Below are positions 26,396 to 33,990 of a stretch of DNA of 64,000 bases, piece after piece (the stretch's first letter is position 1; each line of letters starts with the position of its first letter). A program made the position numbers and the translations under genes. Below the pieces are notes generated by a model. It had not been told where the DNA came from and ran no database searches. It saw only the letters and a program-made list of their open reading frames with translations. Source of the DNA: JAEZAF01 sp964395665 (GTDB lineage: Bacteria; Chloroflexota; Anaerolineae; Aggregatilineales; Phototrophicaceae). The stretch lies in NCBI GenBank assembly GCA_964395665.1, contig CAYNDH010000004.1, positions 9,917 to 73,916 of the forward strand, written 5' to 3'.

Positions 26396-28306
26396 ATGTC
26401 GATTTTATCCGTCGATTTTGGCAGTGTTTATACCCGTGCCGTCCTGCTGGATATTGTGGATGGCGTTTATCAGCTCATCGCCCGTGCCGAGACGCGCACC
26501 ACCGATGGTTTTCCGGTCAATGATGTGACCGTCGGCTTTGACCGCGTGCTGCGCGAGCTGAATGAAAGCACAGGCCGCGTGCTGACCAGTCCAACCGGCA
26601 CACTGATCAGCCCGGAGCAGGGAAACCGGATCGGTGTTGATCTGTTTACTGCGACCAGCAGCATCGGTCGTCCGCTGCGGCTGCTGATCGTCGGCCTGAC
26701 ATCGGATATCAGCACACAGAGCGCCCTGAACAGCCTCAAAGGGGCGTTCGTCGATGTGGTCGATGTCGTGAACCTGAACGATCAGCGCGACGAGCAGAGC
26801 CGCATCAACGCGATTGTCCTCAGCCAGCCGGACGCCATCCTGATTGTGGGCGGGACTGAACATGGCGCCGAACTGCCCGTGATCAACCTGACGGAAAATG
26901 TGCGTCAGGCCGTCAGCCTGATGGATGCCAGCCGCAGGCCAAGCATCATTTTCGCGGGAAATTCGGCCCTCAAGGGCAGCATTGAAACCCTGTTCAACGG
27001 TTTATGCGAATTGTTCCTCGCTGATAATCTGCGCCCGGCGCTGCATCATGAGCAGCTTCATCAGGCCCGTGAAAAGCTGGTGCAGGCCTTCGACCTGCAT
27101 CAGGAAAAGCAGAACGCCACCTTGTCCGCCATTGCGGACTCAACAATTGATGGTGTCCACCCGACGATGCAGAGCTATACGCCGATTGCCGAATACCTGC
27201 ATCGGACCAAACGCCAGCACGTCGTATTGCTTGATGTCGGCAGTGCCAGCAGCGTGATGGCCTCTGCCATGGATGGCCGTGTGACGACGATCATCCGCGC
27301 CAATACCGGCGTCGGACACAGTGCCCTGCGCCTGCTTGAAGCGCTCGACAGCCGCGATCTTCTGGATCAGCTTCCCTTCCATGCCACCAGGGGCGAAATT
27401 CATAACTACGCCGGCAACAAGACACTAAGACCAGCGCATATCCCGACCACACTGCGCGAAATGTACATCGAATATATCCTGCTGAAAGGCGCGGTCCAAC
27501 TGCTGGCCCGTGATGCCCTGATGCACACCTGGACACCCGCTCAGCGTCAGATCGGGACTGTGATCGCCGCCGGGGCTGGTTTCAGCAATACCGGCGTCCC
27601 CGGCCTTTCGGCCCTGCTCATTCTCGACGCCTTGCAGCCGCTGGGGATGACCGAGCTTTATACTGACCCGTATGCGCTGACTGCCGCGCTCGGCGCACTG
27701 ACCGCCACTCAGCCGGAAGTTGTCGTGCAGACGCTCGACAGCAGCAATCTCGAATTTCTGGGGCCTTGTTTCTCGCTTCAGGGCCGCCCACGTCCCGATA
27801 ACCGCGTGCTGTCAGTCACGGTCTCAGCCGAAGGCAGCCCGGCGCAGTCATTTGAGGTACAGGGCGGACATCTGTATGTCTATCCCCTGCTGCTCGGACA
27901 GCGGGCCGAAGTGCAGGTGCGCGTCATGGGGCGCGGCCTCTCGATTGGCGGCAGGCGTCGGCTCAGGATGACCGTGCAGGGTGGGACTGCGGGCCTCATC
28001 TTCGATGCCCGTGGACGCAGTGTCGAAGCCCTACAGCCCGAACCCATGACCGACCTGTTACAGCGCGCCCAGTGGATGCCGCAGTGGATCGCCGAGATCA
28101 CGGGAGAGGAAGTACAGGCGATCGACCCGGCATGGCTGACGGCACCGGAGACAAAAGCAGAGCCACGTCCAGAGAGTACCCGTGGCCGCCGTCCCGGACG
28201 CAGAAAGAAGGACCTGGACCTTGCCGATCATGATGACGATCTTTCAACGACTGCTGATGATCATGAAGATGAATTGAGGGCGCTGCGCGATGCCACATTA
28301 TCCTGA
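26396..28306 (+). CDS. ASKHA-fold ATPase of the glutamate mutase L (MutL) family
   Basis: The ATG at 26396 follows GCGGAGG and directly begins the phosphate-1 motif ILSVDFGSVYTRAVLL; an upstream ATG lies within the preceding gene. The 636-residue product also shows phosphate-2 (VLLDVGSASSVM, about 277-289) and an adenosine motif (GTVIAAGAGFSNTG, about 383-396). MutL is named for a gene in glutamate mutase operons, but no mutase subunit is encoded here. Related ASKHA proteins (FtsA, PilM, MreB) drive membrane assemblies, so an assembly ATPase is a reasonable inference. The C-terminal 60 residues are charged and may bind a partner. It overlaps the next gene by 17 bases. Confidence 0.8.
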   Translation: MSILSVDFGSVYTRAVLLDIVDGVYQLIARAETRTTDGFPVNDVTVGFDRVLRELNESTGRVLTSPTGTLISPEQGNRIGVDLFTATSSIGRPLRLLIVGLTSDISTQSALNSLKGAFVDVVDVVNLNDQRDEQSRINAIVLSQPDAILIVGGTEHGAELPVINLTENVRQAVSLMDASRRPSIIFAGNSALKGSIETLFNGLCELFLADNLRPALHHEQLHQAREKLVQAFDLHQEKQNATLSAIADSTIDGVHPTMQSYTPIAEYLHRTKRQHVVLLDVGSASSVMASAMDGRVTTIIRANTGVGHSALRLLEALDSRDLLDQLPFHATRGEIHNYAGNKTLRPAHIPTTLREMYIEYILLKGAVQLLARDALMHTWTPAQRQIGTVIAAGAGFSNTGVPGLSALLILDALQPLGMTELYTDPYALTAALGALTATQPEVVVQTLDSSNLEFLGPCFSLQGRPRPDNRVLSVTVSAEGSPAQSFEVQGGHLYVYPLLLGQRAEVQVRVMGRGLSIGGRRRLRMTVQGGTAGLIFDARGRSVEALQPEPMTDLLQRAQWMPQWIAEITGEEVQAIDPAWLTAPETKAEPRPESTRGRRPGRRKKDLDLADHDDDLSTTADDHEDELRALRDATLS

Positions 28307-29372
28307 ACAGCGATTTAGTGTCCGGCAGGCCATCATCCGGCGTGAGGTGCTGCTGCCTGAAAACACCGTCGGCGCGGTGAACGTCACCGAAGGCAAACGG
28401 GTGGATGTCCATGATATTGTCGCGCAGGGCGTCCTGCCCTCTGCCTATCGCATTCTCGACCTGAAGCGCTTCTTCAATACCAGCAGGGTGCAGGAAGCAG
28501 AAGGGCTGCTGCTGGTCAGCGTGGGCGAAGTCGTGGATGAGGCGCAGGTCCTCGCAGGTAAAAATCCGACTCGTGGCCGCCGCCTGTTCGCGCCAGCCAA
28601 GGGCATTGTGGCTCAGGTCCATGATGGCCGCCTGTTCCTTCAGGAGATGCCGCAGATCATTGATCTGGAAGCGGGCGTGCGCGGGCGCATCAGTCAGGTG
28701 ATCCCCGGTCGCGGCGTGATGATCGAGACCACCGGCGCACAGATGCAGGGCGTATGGGGCAATGACCGGCGCACCATTGCCGCTTTGAGGAGCGAGCCGG
28801 AAGAAGGTATTGAACACATCTACAGCGATCAGCTCAACATGAAATATGTCGGCGCGATCATCGTCACACGCCGACCGATCACCGGATTGGCACTGGATGT
28901 CATGGAGGACCAGAATTTCGCCGGGATCATCGCCCCCAGCATGGATTATTCGCTGCGCGAACGTGCCCTGAACGCCAGCGGGGCTGTCCTGCTGCTGGAC
29001 GGCTTCGGCGACATCAGGATGTCACGCAGCGTCGCCAGCTTTCTGGGGGAATTCGAGGGCCAGCAGGTGACACTGGATGCCTTTCAGCCAACCGGCAGAG
29101 AAGGCCGCCATCCCGAAATTATTGTGAATATCCCATCGAATCGAGTGAATGAGTCGGTACTTCGTGCTAATATTCTGCTAAACCTGCGCACAGGGATGCA
29201 GGTCAGGATCACAAGTGAGCCTTATATGGGACAAATTGCCCGTGTAATCGATTTGCCAAAAAACCCTGTTTCGTTGGACAATGGATTGCGGATCTTATCA
29301 GCACAGTTAGAATTAGCAGGGGGCGAAAAAGTTTTTGTGCCGCTTGCCAATCTTGAATTTACTGGTCGTTAA
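28290..29372 (+). CDS. Cytoplasmic beta-rich protein with KOW-like motif
   Basis: The 360-residue product begins MPHYPEQRFSVRQAIIRREVLLPE and starts inside the end of the ASKHA gene, suggesting coupled translation. An N-terminal barrel-sandwich-like segment (RRLFAPAKGIVAQVHDGRLFLQ in two parts, about 92-115) is followed by an alpha/beta middle domain (about 170-260) and a C-terminal KOW-like motif (LRTGMQVRITSEPYMGQIARV, about 302-322). There is no signal peptide or membrane helix. KOW motifs occur in ribosomal and NusG-like proteins, but the rest does not match those. Likely partner of the ASKHA ATPase. Confidence 0.7.
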   Translation: MPHYPEQRFSVRQAIIRREVLLPENTVGAVNVTEGKRVDVHDIVAQGVLPSAYRILDLKRFFNTSRVQEAEGLLLVSVGEVVDEAQVLAGKNPTRGRRLFAPAKGIVAQVHDGRLFLQEMPQIIDLEAGVRGRISQVIPGRGVMIETTGAQMQGVWGNDRRTIAALRSEPEEGIEHIYSDQLNMKYVGAIIVTRRPITGLALDVMEDQNFAGIIAPSMDYSLRERALNASGAVLLLDGFGDIRMSRSVASFLGEFEGQQVTLDAFQPTGREGRHPEIIVNIPSNRVNESVLRANILLNLRTGMQVRITSEPYMGQIARVIDLPKNPVSLDNGLRILSAQLELAGGEKVFVPLANLEFTGR

Positions 29373-29438
29373 GGGGAACCCGTGCGACTGTCTTATTTAC
29401 TCACCACCCGGACATCGTCCATTTAGAGGAGACAATGA

Positions 29439-31136
29439 ATGAGCAATCGAGACGATTTTGATTTCGAGGATGATCCCTTTGCGGACGATGATGGCTTTGA
29501 TAGTTTCGATGATGATTTCGATCAGGATAACCTGCGAACCTTCGACGACTTCGACACCATCGATGACGTGGATGAGTTCCTTGAAGAAGAAGAGGCACGC
29601 AGCGGCCCCAACCGGGCATTCATCTTCCTTGCCGGGTTGATGATTCTGGTCCTGCTGATCGGCCTTGGCGTTATCCTGCTCCTTGCCAGCCAGGATCGTC
29701 CGCCATCAGAAGACTCACAGACCCGCACCGCAATTGCCGAGATCAATGCCACACGGCAGGAGCAGTTGAGAGGCACGCAGACGCAGGCCGTCATATTCCA
29801 GGATGAGACCGCGACTGAAGCCGCCCGTCCGACCGATACACCGACGCCGTCGCCCTCACCCTCTGAGACACCCGCACCGACTGAAGACGAAGCGCTGCTT
29901 CAGGCTACATCAGATGCGGCCACCGCCGCCATCCAGACGCTTCAGGCCGGCCAGTTACCGCCGCTGTTCATCCTGCAAACCGTGCAGGCAGACAACATCG
30001 GCACGGCAGTCGCCGTTGGCACCGAGATCGCCGATCAGGCCAACATCGAAGCCGACCTGCGCACCGCCATCTATGCCACCGCATTTGCACAGGGCGTGCT
30101 GGAAGGCCAACCCAGCAACCTTGATGTCGTGACCGCTGTCGCTGCCACACTCGAAGCCGAAGGCACGCCGGTCCCGTTTGTCCCGGATGATGAACTCCGC
30201 ACGGCGGTCGTTGGGACGGCCTCGGCGCTCGGTATCCCGGTCGGCCCCATCAACAGCGTGGACATCATCACCGCTGTCGCCGCCACACTCGAAGCCGAAG
30301 GCACGCCCATCCCGATTGTCCCGGATGAGCTGGTCCGCGCGGCGATTGCTGAAACCGCCGTTGCGCTGAATCTGCCTTTCAGCGGCCTCAGTGTGGAAGA
30401 GATCGCAACCGATATTGCAGCGACCGCTGTCGCACAGGAAACCGCCGTCGAATCACTGCCGGATGATCCCTTCGCCACCGCCCTTGCAGGCACAGCGCTG
30501 GTCTCTGGCTTCCAGTCAACTATCGCCGCGCTTCAGGAAACGGTTGAGGCCCCGCCCATTATCGTGGACAGCAGCAGCATCCTGACCGAAGTCGCCGGGA
30601 CCGCTGTCGCACAGGGGACACCGCTTGCAGCGCTGCCAGATGATGCTTATCGCATCGCCGTGGCCGAAACCGCCGCCGCCATCCCGATCGATCCGCCGGT
30701 GATCATCGTCGATGAGGTCAGCACCGCCGTTGCAGGCACCGCGATCGCCTTCGGTACACCGATCGAAGCCCTGCCGGATGCCGGTTTCAGCACCGCTGTT
30801 TATGGCACGGCAACCGCGCTCGGCCTTCAGGTGGCAGATCTCGGCACACCGACGATTGTCGGACGCCTGAATGCAACCGATGTGCTGCTGACCGCAACTG
30901 CACTGTCCCTGACACTGAACCCACCGACTCCGAGCGGCAGCGAAACACCGGGCGCCGTGGTGACACCGGGCGCGACCGTTGGCTTCCCGACACCGGGGCC
31001 GACTCCGCCGGGCGGTGAACTGCCGGACACCGGTCTGTTTGATGGTTTCGGTGAAGGTCTGGGTGCTGGGGCGCTGGCGCTGATGGCCGTCGGCCTGATC
31101 GGTGTGATGGTCGTCGCCCGCAGAATGCGCAAATAG
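29439..31136 (+). CDS. Acidic-headed membrane protein with Ala-rich repeats and LPDTG end
   Basis: The ATG at 29439 has AGAGGAG 7 bases upstream. The 565-residue product has an acidic cytoplasmic head (1-55, full of DDFD), a membrane helix (about 60-83), a Thr/Pro stretch (about 125-150), then repeats of about 46 residues rich in AVAATLEAEGTP and AGTAVAQGTP, and a C-terminal LPDTG (528-532) followed by a hydrophobic segment and RRMRK. That end is the classic sortase sorting signal. No sortase gene is in the window. Having both an N-terminal transmembrane anchor and a sorting signal is unusual. A strong terminator follows, so this ends the cluster. Confidence 0.75.
   Translation: MSNRDDFDFEDDPFADDDGFDSFDDDFDQDNLRTFDDFDTIDDVDEFLEEEEARSGPNRAFIFLAGLMILVLLIGLGVILLLASQDRPPSEDSQTRTAIAEINATRQEQLRGTQTQAVIFQDETATEAARPTDTPTPSPSPSETPAPTEDEALLQATSDAATAAIQTLQAGQLPPLFILQTVQADNIGTAVAVGTEIADQANIEADLRTAIYATAFAQGVLEGQPSNLDVVTAVAATLEAEGTPVPFVPDDELRTAVVGTASALGIPVGPINSVDIITAVAATLEAEGTPIPIVPDELVRAAIAETAVALNLPFSGLSVEEIATDIAATAVAQETAVESLPDDPFATALAGTALVSGFQSTIAALQETVEAPPIIVDSSSILTEVAGTAVAQGTPLAALPDDAYRIAVAETAAAIPIDPPVIIVDEVSTAVAGTAIAFGTPIEALPDAGFSTAVYGTATALGLQVADLGTPTIVGRLNATDVLLTATALSLTLNPPTPSGSETPGAVVTPGATVGFPTPGPTPPGGELPDTGLFDGFGEGLGAGALALMAVGLIGVMVVARRMRK
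30132..30407. repeat. 138-bp coding repeat, two copies
   Basis: The stretch encoding TAVAATLEAEGTP occurs at 30132 and again at 30270, 138 bases apart (46 codons). Shorter diverged versions (AGTAVAQGTP, AGTAIAFGTP) continue downstream to about 30850. Confidence 0.6.
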
Positions 31137-31165
31137 CAGGCGAAAGATCTTCTGGTGAGAATCAG

Positions 31166-31196
31166 AAAGCCAGCACGATCACGGTGCTGGCTTTTT
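31166..31196 (+). terminator. Intrinsic terminator of the seven-gene cluster
   Basis: An 11-bp stem (31166-31176 with 31184-31194) and 7-base loop are followed by a T5 run. It lies 30 bases after the LPDTG gene and just beyond the converging tsaD gene, so it may stop both transcripts. Confidence 0.85.
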
Positions 31197-31223
31197 GATT
31201 TAAAAGTGCCTTTAGAGAGCGGC

Positions 31224-32288
31224 TTAGCGATACGCATCCGCCGTGAGCGACCACACCGGGATCACATCCATATCGAGATCATCCCGCAGGCCAGCCTGAT
31301 AACGGAAATACCCTGCCGCCGCGATCATGGCTGCGTTATCCGTGCAGAGATTCAACGGCGGGTAGCGCACTGGCAGATCGGTCTGGCGGCGCATCTCCGA
31401 CCGCAGGCGCTGATTCGCGCTCACACCGCCTGCGATGAAAATCTCCGTCGCCTGATGCGCTTTGGCGGCTCGTGCGGTCTTTTCGACCAGAATATCGACC
31501 AGCGCTTCCTGAAAACTGGCGGAAATATCATTGATCGAGACATCCGAACGCAGTTTCGGCGTCTTGTCTGCCGAGCGCTTGCGTGATGAGCGCGCCTCGC
31601 TGGATGCAGGTACAGTTACTTCGCGCAGCACCGCCGTCTTGAGGCCGGAAAAGCTGAAATCATAGCTGGTATCCCGTTTCGCCCGTGGGAAGTGATAAGC
31701 CGCCGGATTCCCCATCTGCGCCATCTGCTCGATATTCGGCCCACCGGGGAACGGCAGATTGAGCAGCCGTCCGACCTTGTCGAATGCTTCCCCTGCCGCA
31801 TCGTCCAGTGTGCCGCCAAGCCGTTCATAATCCCCGTGGCCCTTCATCAGCAGCAGTTCGGTGTGTCCGCCGGAGACGATCAGCACCAGCACCGGGAATA
31901 CCACTTCACGGAACGGCTGTAACAGCCACAGTGAATAGACATGCCCTTCCAGATGATTGATGCCCAGCAGCGGTTTACGCCCTGCCAGCGCCAGCCCCTT
32001 GGCGAAATTAATCCCCGTCAGCAGTGAACCGACCAGGCCCGGCCCCCGCGTGACGGCCACCGCGTCCACCTGATTCAGTGTGATACCGGCATCTTCCAGC
32101 GCCTGATGCGTGACTGCATCGATCACCTCAACATGCGCCCGTGATGCGACTTCCGGGAACACACCGCCATATTGTGCATGTAAATCAATCTGTGTCGCGA
32201 CGACATTGGATGCGATCACCTTGCCATCGATCACCACTGCCGCCGCCGTCTCGTCACACGACGTTTCAATCCCCAGTATATAGGTCAT
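31224..32288 (-). CDS. tsaD: tRNA N6-adenosine threonylcarbamoyltransferase TsaD
   Basis: The ATG at 32288 was chosen because it begins the invariant MTYILGIETSCDETAAAVV and has GAGAAGG upstream; the frame extends 26 codons further without family similarity. The 354-residue protein transfers threonylcarbamoyl to A37 of ANN-decoding tRNAs. It shows HAQYGGVFPEVASRAH (37-52), the metal motif His112-x3-His116 (NHLEGH), the GGHTELL block, AGGVSANQRLR and the final DNAAMIAAAG. Length is near the usual 335-350. It converges on the membrane cluster and has no TsaB or TsaE beside it. Confidence 0.96.
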   Translation of the reverse strand: MTYILGIETSCDETAAAVVIDGKVIASNVVATQIDLHAQYGGVFPEVASRAHVEVIDAVTHQALEDAGITLNQVDAVAVTRGPGLVGSLLTGINFAKGLALAGRKPLLGINHLEGHVYSLWLLQPFREVVFPVLVLIVSGGHTELLLMKGHGDYERLGGTLDDAAGEAFDKVGRLLNLPFPGGPNIEQMAQMGNPAAYHFPRAKRDTSYDFSFSGLKTAVLREVTVPASSEARSSRKRSADKTPKLRSDVSINDISASFQEALVDILVEKTARAAKAHQATEIFIAGGVSANQRLRSEMRRQTDLPVRYPPLNLCTDNAAMIAAAGYFRYQAGLRDDLDMDVIPVWSLTADAYR

Positions 32289-32442
32289 CCCGCTTACCTT
32301 CTCTCTGAACTTCCGGCTGGTTGCTGGTGTTGCTGGATTTGCTGGCTGAAGTATTCTCCAGCTCACCTATACCGCCGCAATCAGCTCAAGTACAATAACT
32401 CACCTGTATTCGATGTTTACAATTTTAACGAGTCTTTCCAGA

Positions 32443-32964
32443 ATGTCCGATGCTGAAAACCTGATGTCCATCCTGAATTTTAGCGCTGAAGATCTCGCCA
32501 GTAACCGCGCTGGTGAACTCAGCGAAATGCAGCATTACCGCCTGCGTGTCCGCCGCCGCCGCGCCGAGATCACAGGCGTGCTGCTTGTCCTGTTCGGTGT
32601 CATCGTCGCCGCCCTGCTGATCTATCTGGGCCGACGTAACGAGTCCGGCATCCTGATGATGATCGGTATCGGCCTGACGATCTGCTCCGCTGCTATCACC
32701 GGCGCGGTGGTCCGCTTCTGGCTGCGCCTGAATGCCGACATCAATGGCCGCAAGGTGCTGATCAACAGCGGCACAATGGAGCGCGTCCTCAAGCCCATCA
32801 ACCGCCGTGTCATGACCTACATCCTGCGGGTAGGCGGCGCAGAGGTCGCGGTTTCAAAAGAAGCATTCAGGCTTTTCGAACACGAGCAGCCCTATACACT
32901 CTACCGCACACCTTATTCCGGGACTCTGCTGTCAGCAGAACCCGGCCTGCATCACGGCGTTTAG
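32443..32964 (+). CDS. Small two-helix membrane protein, unknown function
   Basis: The start is uncertain: ATGs at 32413, 32443 and 32464 are all in frame and none has a convincing ribosome-binding site; 32443 is a compromise. The product (about 173 residues) has a basic pre-membrane stretch (YRLRVRRRRAEI), two adjacent membrane helices (VLLVLFGVIVAALLIYLG and a second about 12 residues on) and a C-terminal soluble domain with VLINSGTMERVLKP and EVAVSKEAFRLFEHEQPYTLYRTPYSG. No family was recognised. It is divergent from tsaD. Confidence 0.6.
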   Translation: MSDAENLMSILNFSAEDLASNRAGELSEMQHYRLRVRRRRAEITGVLLVLFGVIVAALLIYLGRRNESGILMMIGIGLTICSAAITGAVVRFWLRLNADINGRKVLINSGTMERVLKPINRRVMTYILRVGGAEVAVSKEAFRLFEHEQPYTLYRTPYSGTLLSAEPGLHHGV

Positions 32965-33066
32965 AAGCGGTAATAGATTTTAAAACCTCACCCTCAATCC
33001 CCTCTCCGCACGGAGAGGAGACGTAAAGAGCCATTATTAACCTGTTTGGAAATTGGTTTCCGGCGC

Positions 33067-33102
33067 GGACAGGGCGCCATTGCAAGCAATGCGGCCCTGT
33101 CC
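33067..33102. repeat. Large hairpin inside copy 2
   Basis: GGACAGGGC faces GCCCTGTCC, then two mismatched bases, then CATTGC faces GCAATG around an AA loop. The nearly perfect 36-base palindrome has no T run and no gene overlap. Confidence 0.7.
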
Positions 33103-33139
33103 CTACATTCAGCATGTGCATTTATGCACCTTGTAGGGA
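33100..33139. repeat. Second hairpin, sharing bases with the first
   Basis: TCCCTACA (33100-33107) pairs with TGTAGGGA (33132-33139), with an inner GTGCA/TGCAC stem around TTTA. Its ends resemble the TGTAGGG sequences at 48141 and in the element at 41617. Confidence 0.6.
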
Positions 33140-33239
33140 CAATGCCTAAACATGCTTGCATATCGTTGTCCGCTGTTTCTATAACATTTAGAGCCAGGGG
33201 TGAGGTCCAGACCACCTGACAAGCAATTTCAGTCAGCCG

Positions 33240-33761
33240 CTAATCTCCGGCAGTATCACCTGAATCAGCCGCCGTCATATCAATCAGCGACTGATCACGC
33301 TCGACCACATCGCCTTTGGCGACGTAGACCTGTTCCACAAGCCCATCATAGGGCGCTGTCACCCGGATCTCCATTTTCATCGCTTCCAGCAGGGCGACGA
33401 CCTGCCCCGCCTTCACGCGGTCGCCCACTGCCACCAGCACATCGACCACCTGACCGGGCATCTGCGCGTTCAGTTGCGCTGGACCGCCGGTGCCACGGGC
33501 ACGCCGCTGTGACTGCGGTTCAGCCGTCTGCAATGCGACCGGGGAAGCGCCGTCAAGCTGTATCCAGCGGACACGCTGATCCGCTGCGGTAGAGGCGATA
33601 TGTTTCTGTCCATCGACCAGCAGCCGCCGCACGTGCTCCGACCAGTCCGATGCCTGCACGTGATATTCTCGATCTTCGATCCTGATCTGATAGACGGCTT
33701 CACTGATCACTTCGATCTGGACAGTGTAAGCCTGTCCCTGATGCTGATAACGGAAGATCAC
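33240..33761 (-). CDS. Biotin carboxyl carrier-type protein (biotinyl domain)
   Basis: The C-terminal 75 residues form a biotinyl domain with the modification motif EAMKM and the surrounding MPGQVVDVLVAVGDRVKAGQ and APYDGLVEQVYVAKGD. Such proteins carry CO2 on biotin for acyl-CoA or pyruvate carboxylation. The start is GTG 33761 with a G-run upstream. A longer frame from TTG 33830 is possible, but an extended -10 promoter (TGTTATAAT) lies inside that extension, so it would not be transcribed. The N-terminal 95 residues (FRYQHQGQAYTVQIE) resemble the small beta domain seen in acyl-CoA carboxylase alpha chains. No carboxylase gene is adjacent, so it is an orphan carrier here. Confidence 0.8.
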   Translation of the reverse strand: MIFRYQHQGQAYTVQIEVISEAVYQIRIEDREYHVQASDWSEHVRRLLVDGQKHIASTAADQRVRWIQLDGASPVALQTAEPQSQRRARGTGGPAQLNAQMPGQVVDVLVAVGDRVKAGQVVALLEAMKMEIRVTAPYDGLVEQVYVAKGDVVERDQSLIDMTAADSGDTAGD

Positions 33762-33810
33762 GGCCCCCCCTGACTGCGAATGCTGGTGTGGTAAATGGCT
33801 CCACGGATGG

Positions 33811-33819
33811 ATTATAACA
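33811..33819 (-). promoter_or_regulatory. Extended -10 promoter of the biotinyl protein gene
   Basis: On the minus strand TGT-TATAAT is a perfect extended -10 element about 50 bases upstream of the GTG start at 33761. It helps decide the start because it falls within the longer open frame. Confidence 0.6.
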
Positions 33820-33990
33820 TTGACCGTCAAAACCCGACGTCCGGACCATCAGATTCGCGACCCGAACCGGAAACGATCAGGTCTGGCCTGTACGTGATCA
33901 TCACTTTTCAGGTATCCTGCATGGACCAGATTTCGGAACAATCCCGAAACATTTCAGATCGCGTCGTTTTCAGACAAATGAGGAAAAAGG

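Larger units (their letters stand above)
32986..33205. repeat. Dispersed palindromic repeat, copy 2, interrupted by other hairpins
   Basis: CCTCACCCT (32986-32994) and CCCCTCTCC-GGAGAGG (about 32999-33018) match the left half of the repeat at 9208, and GGGGTGAGG (33197-33205) matches its right end. The about 180 bases between are unrelated and contain two further hairpins (33067-33102 and 33100-33139). This looks like one repeat interrupted by another element. Confidence 0.55.
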
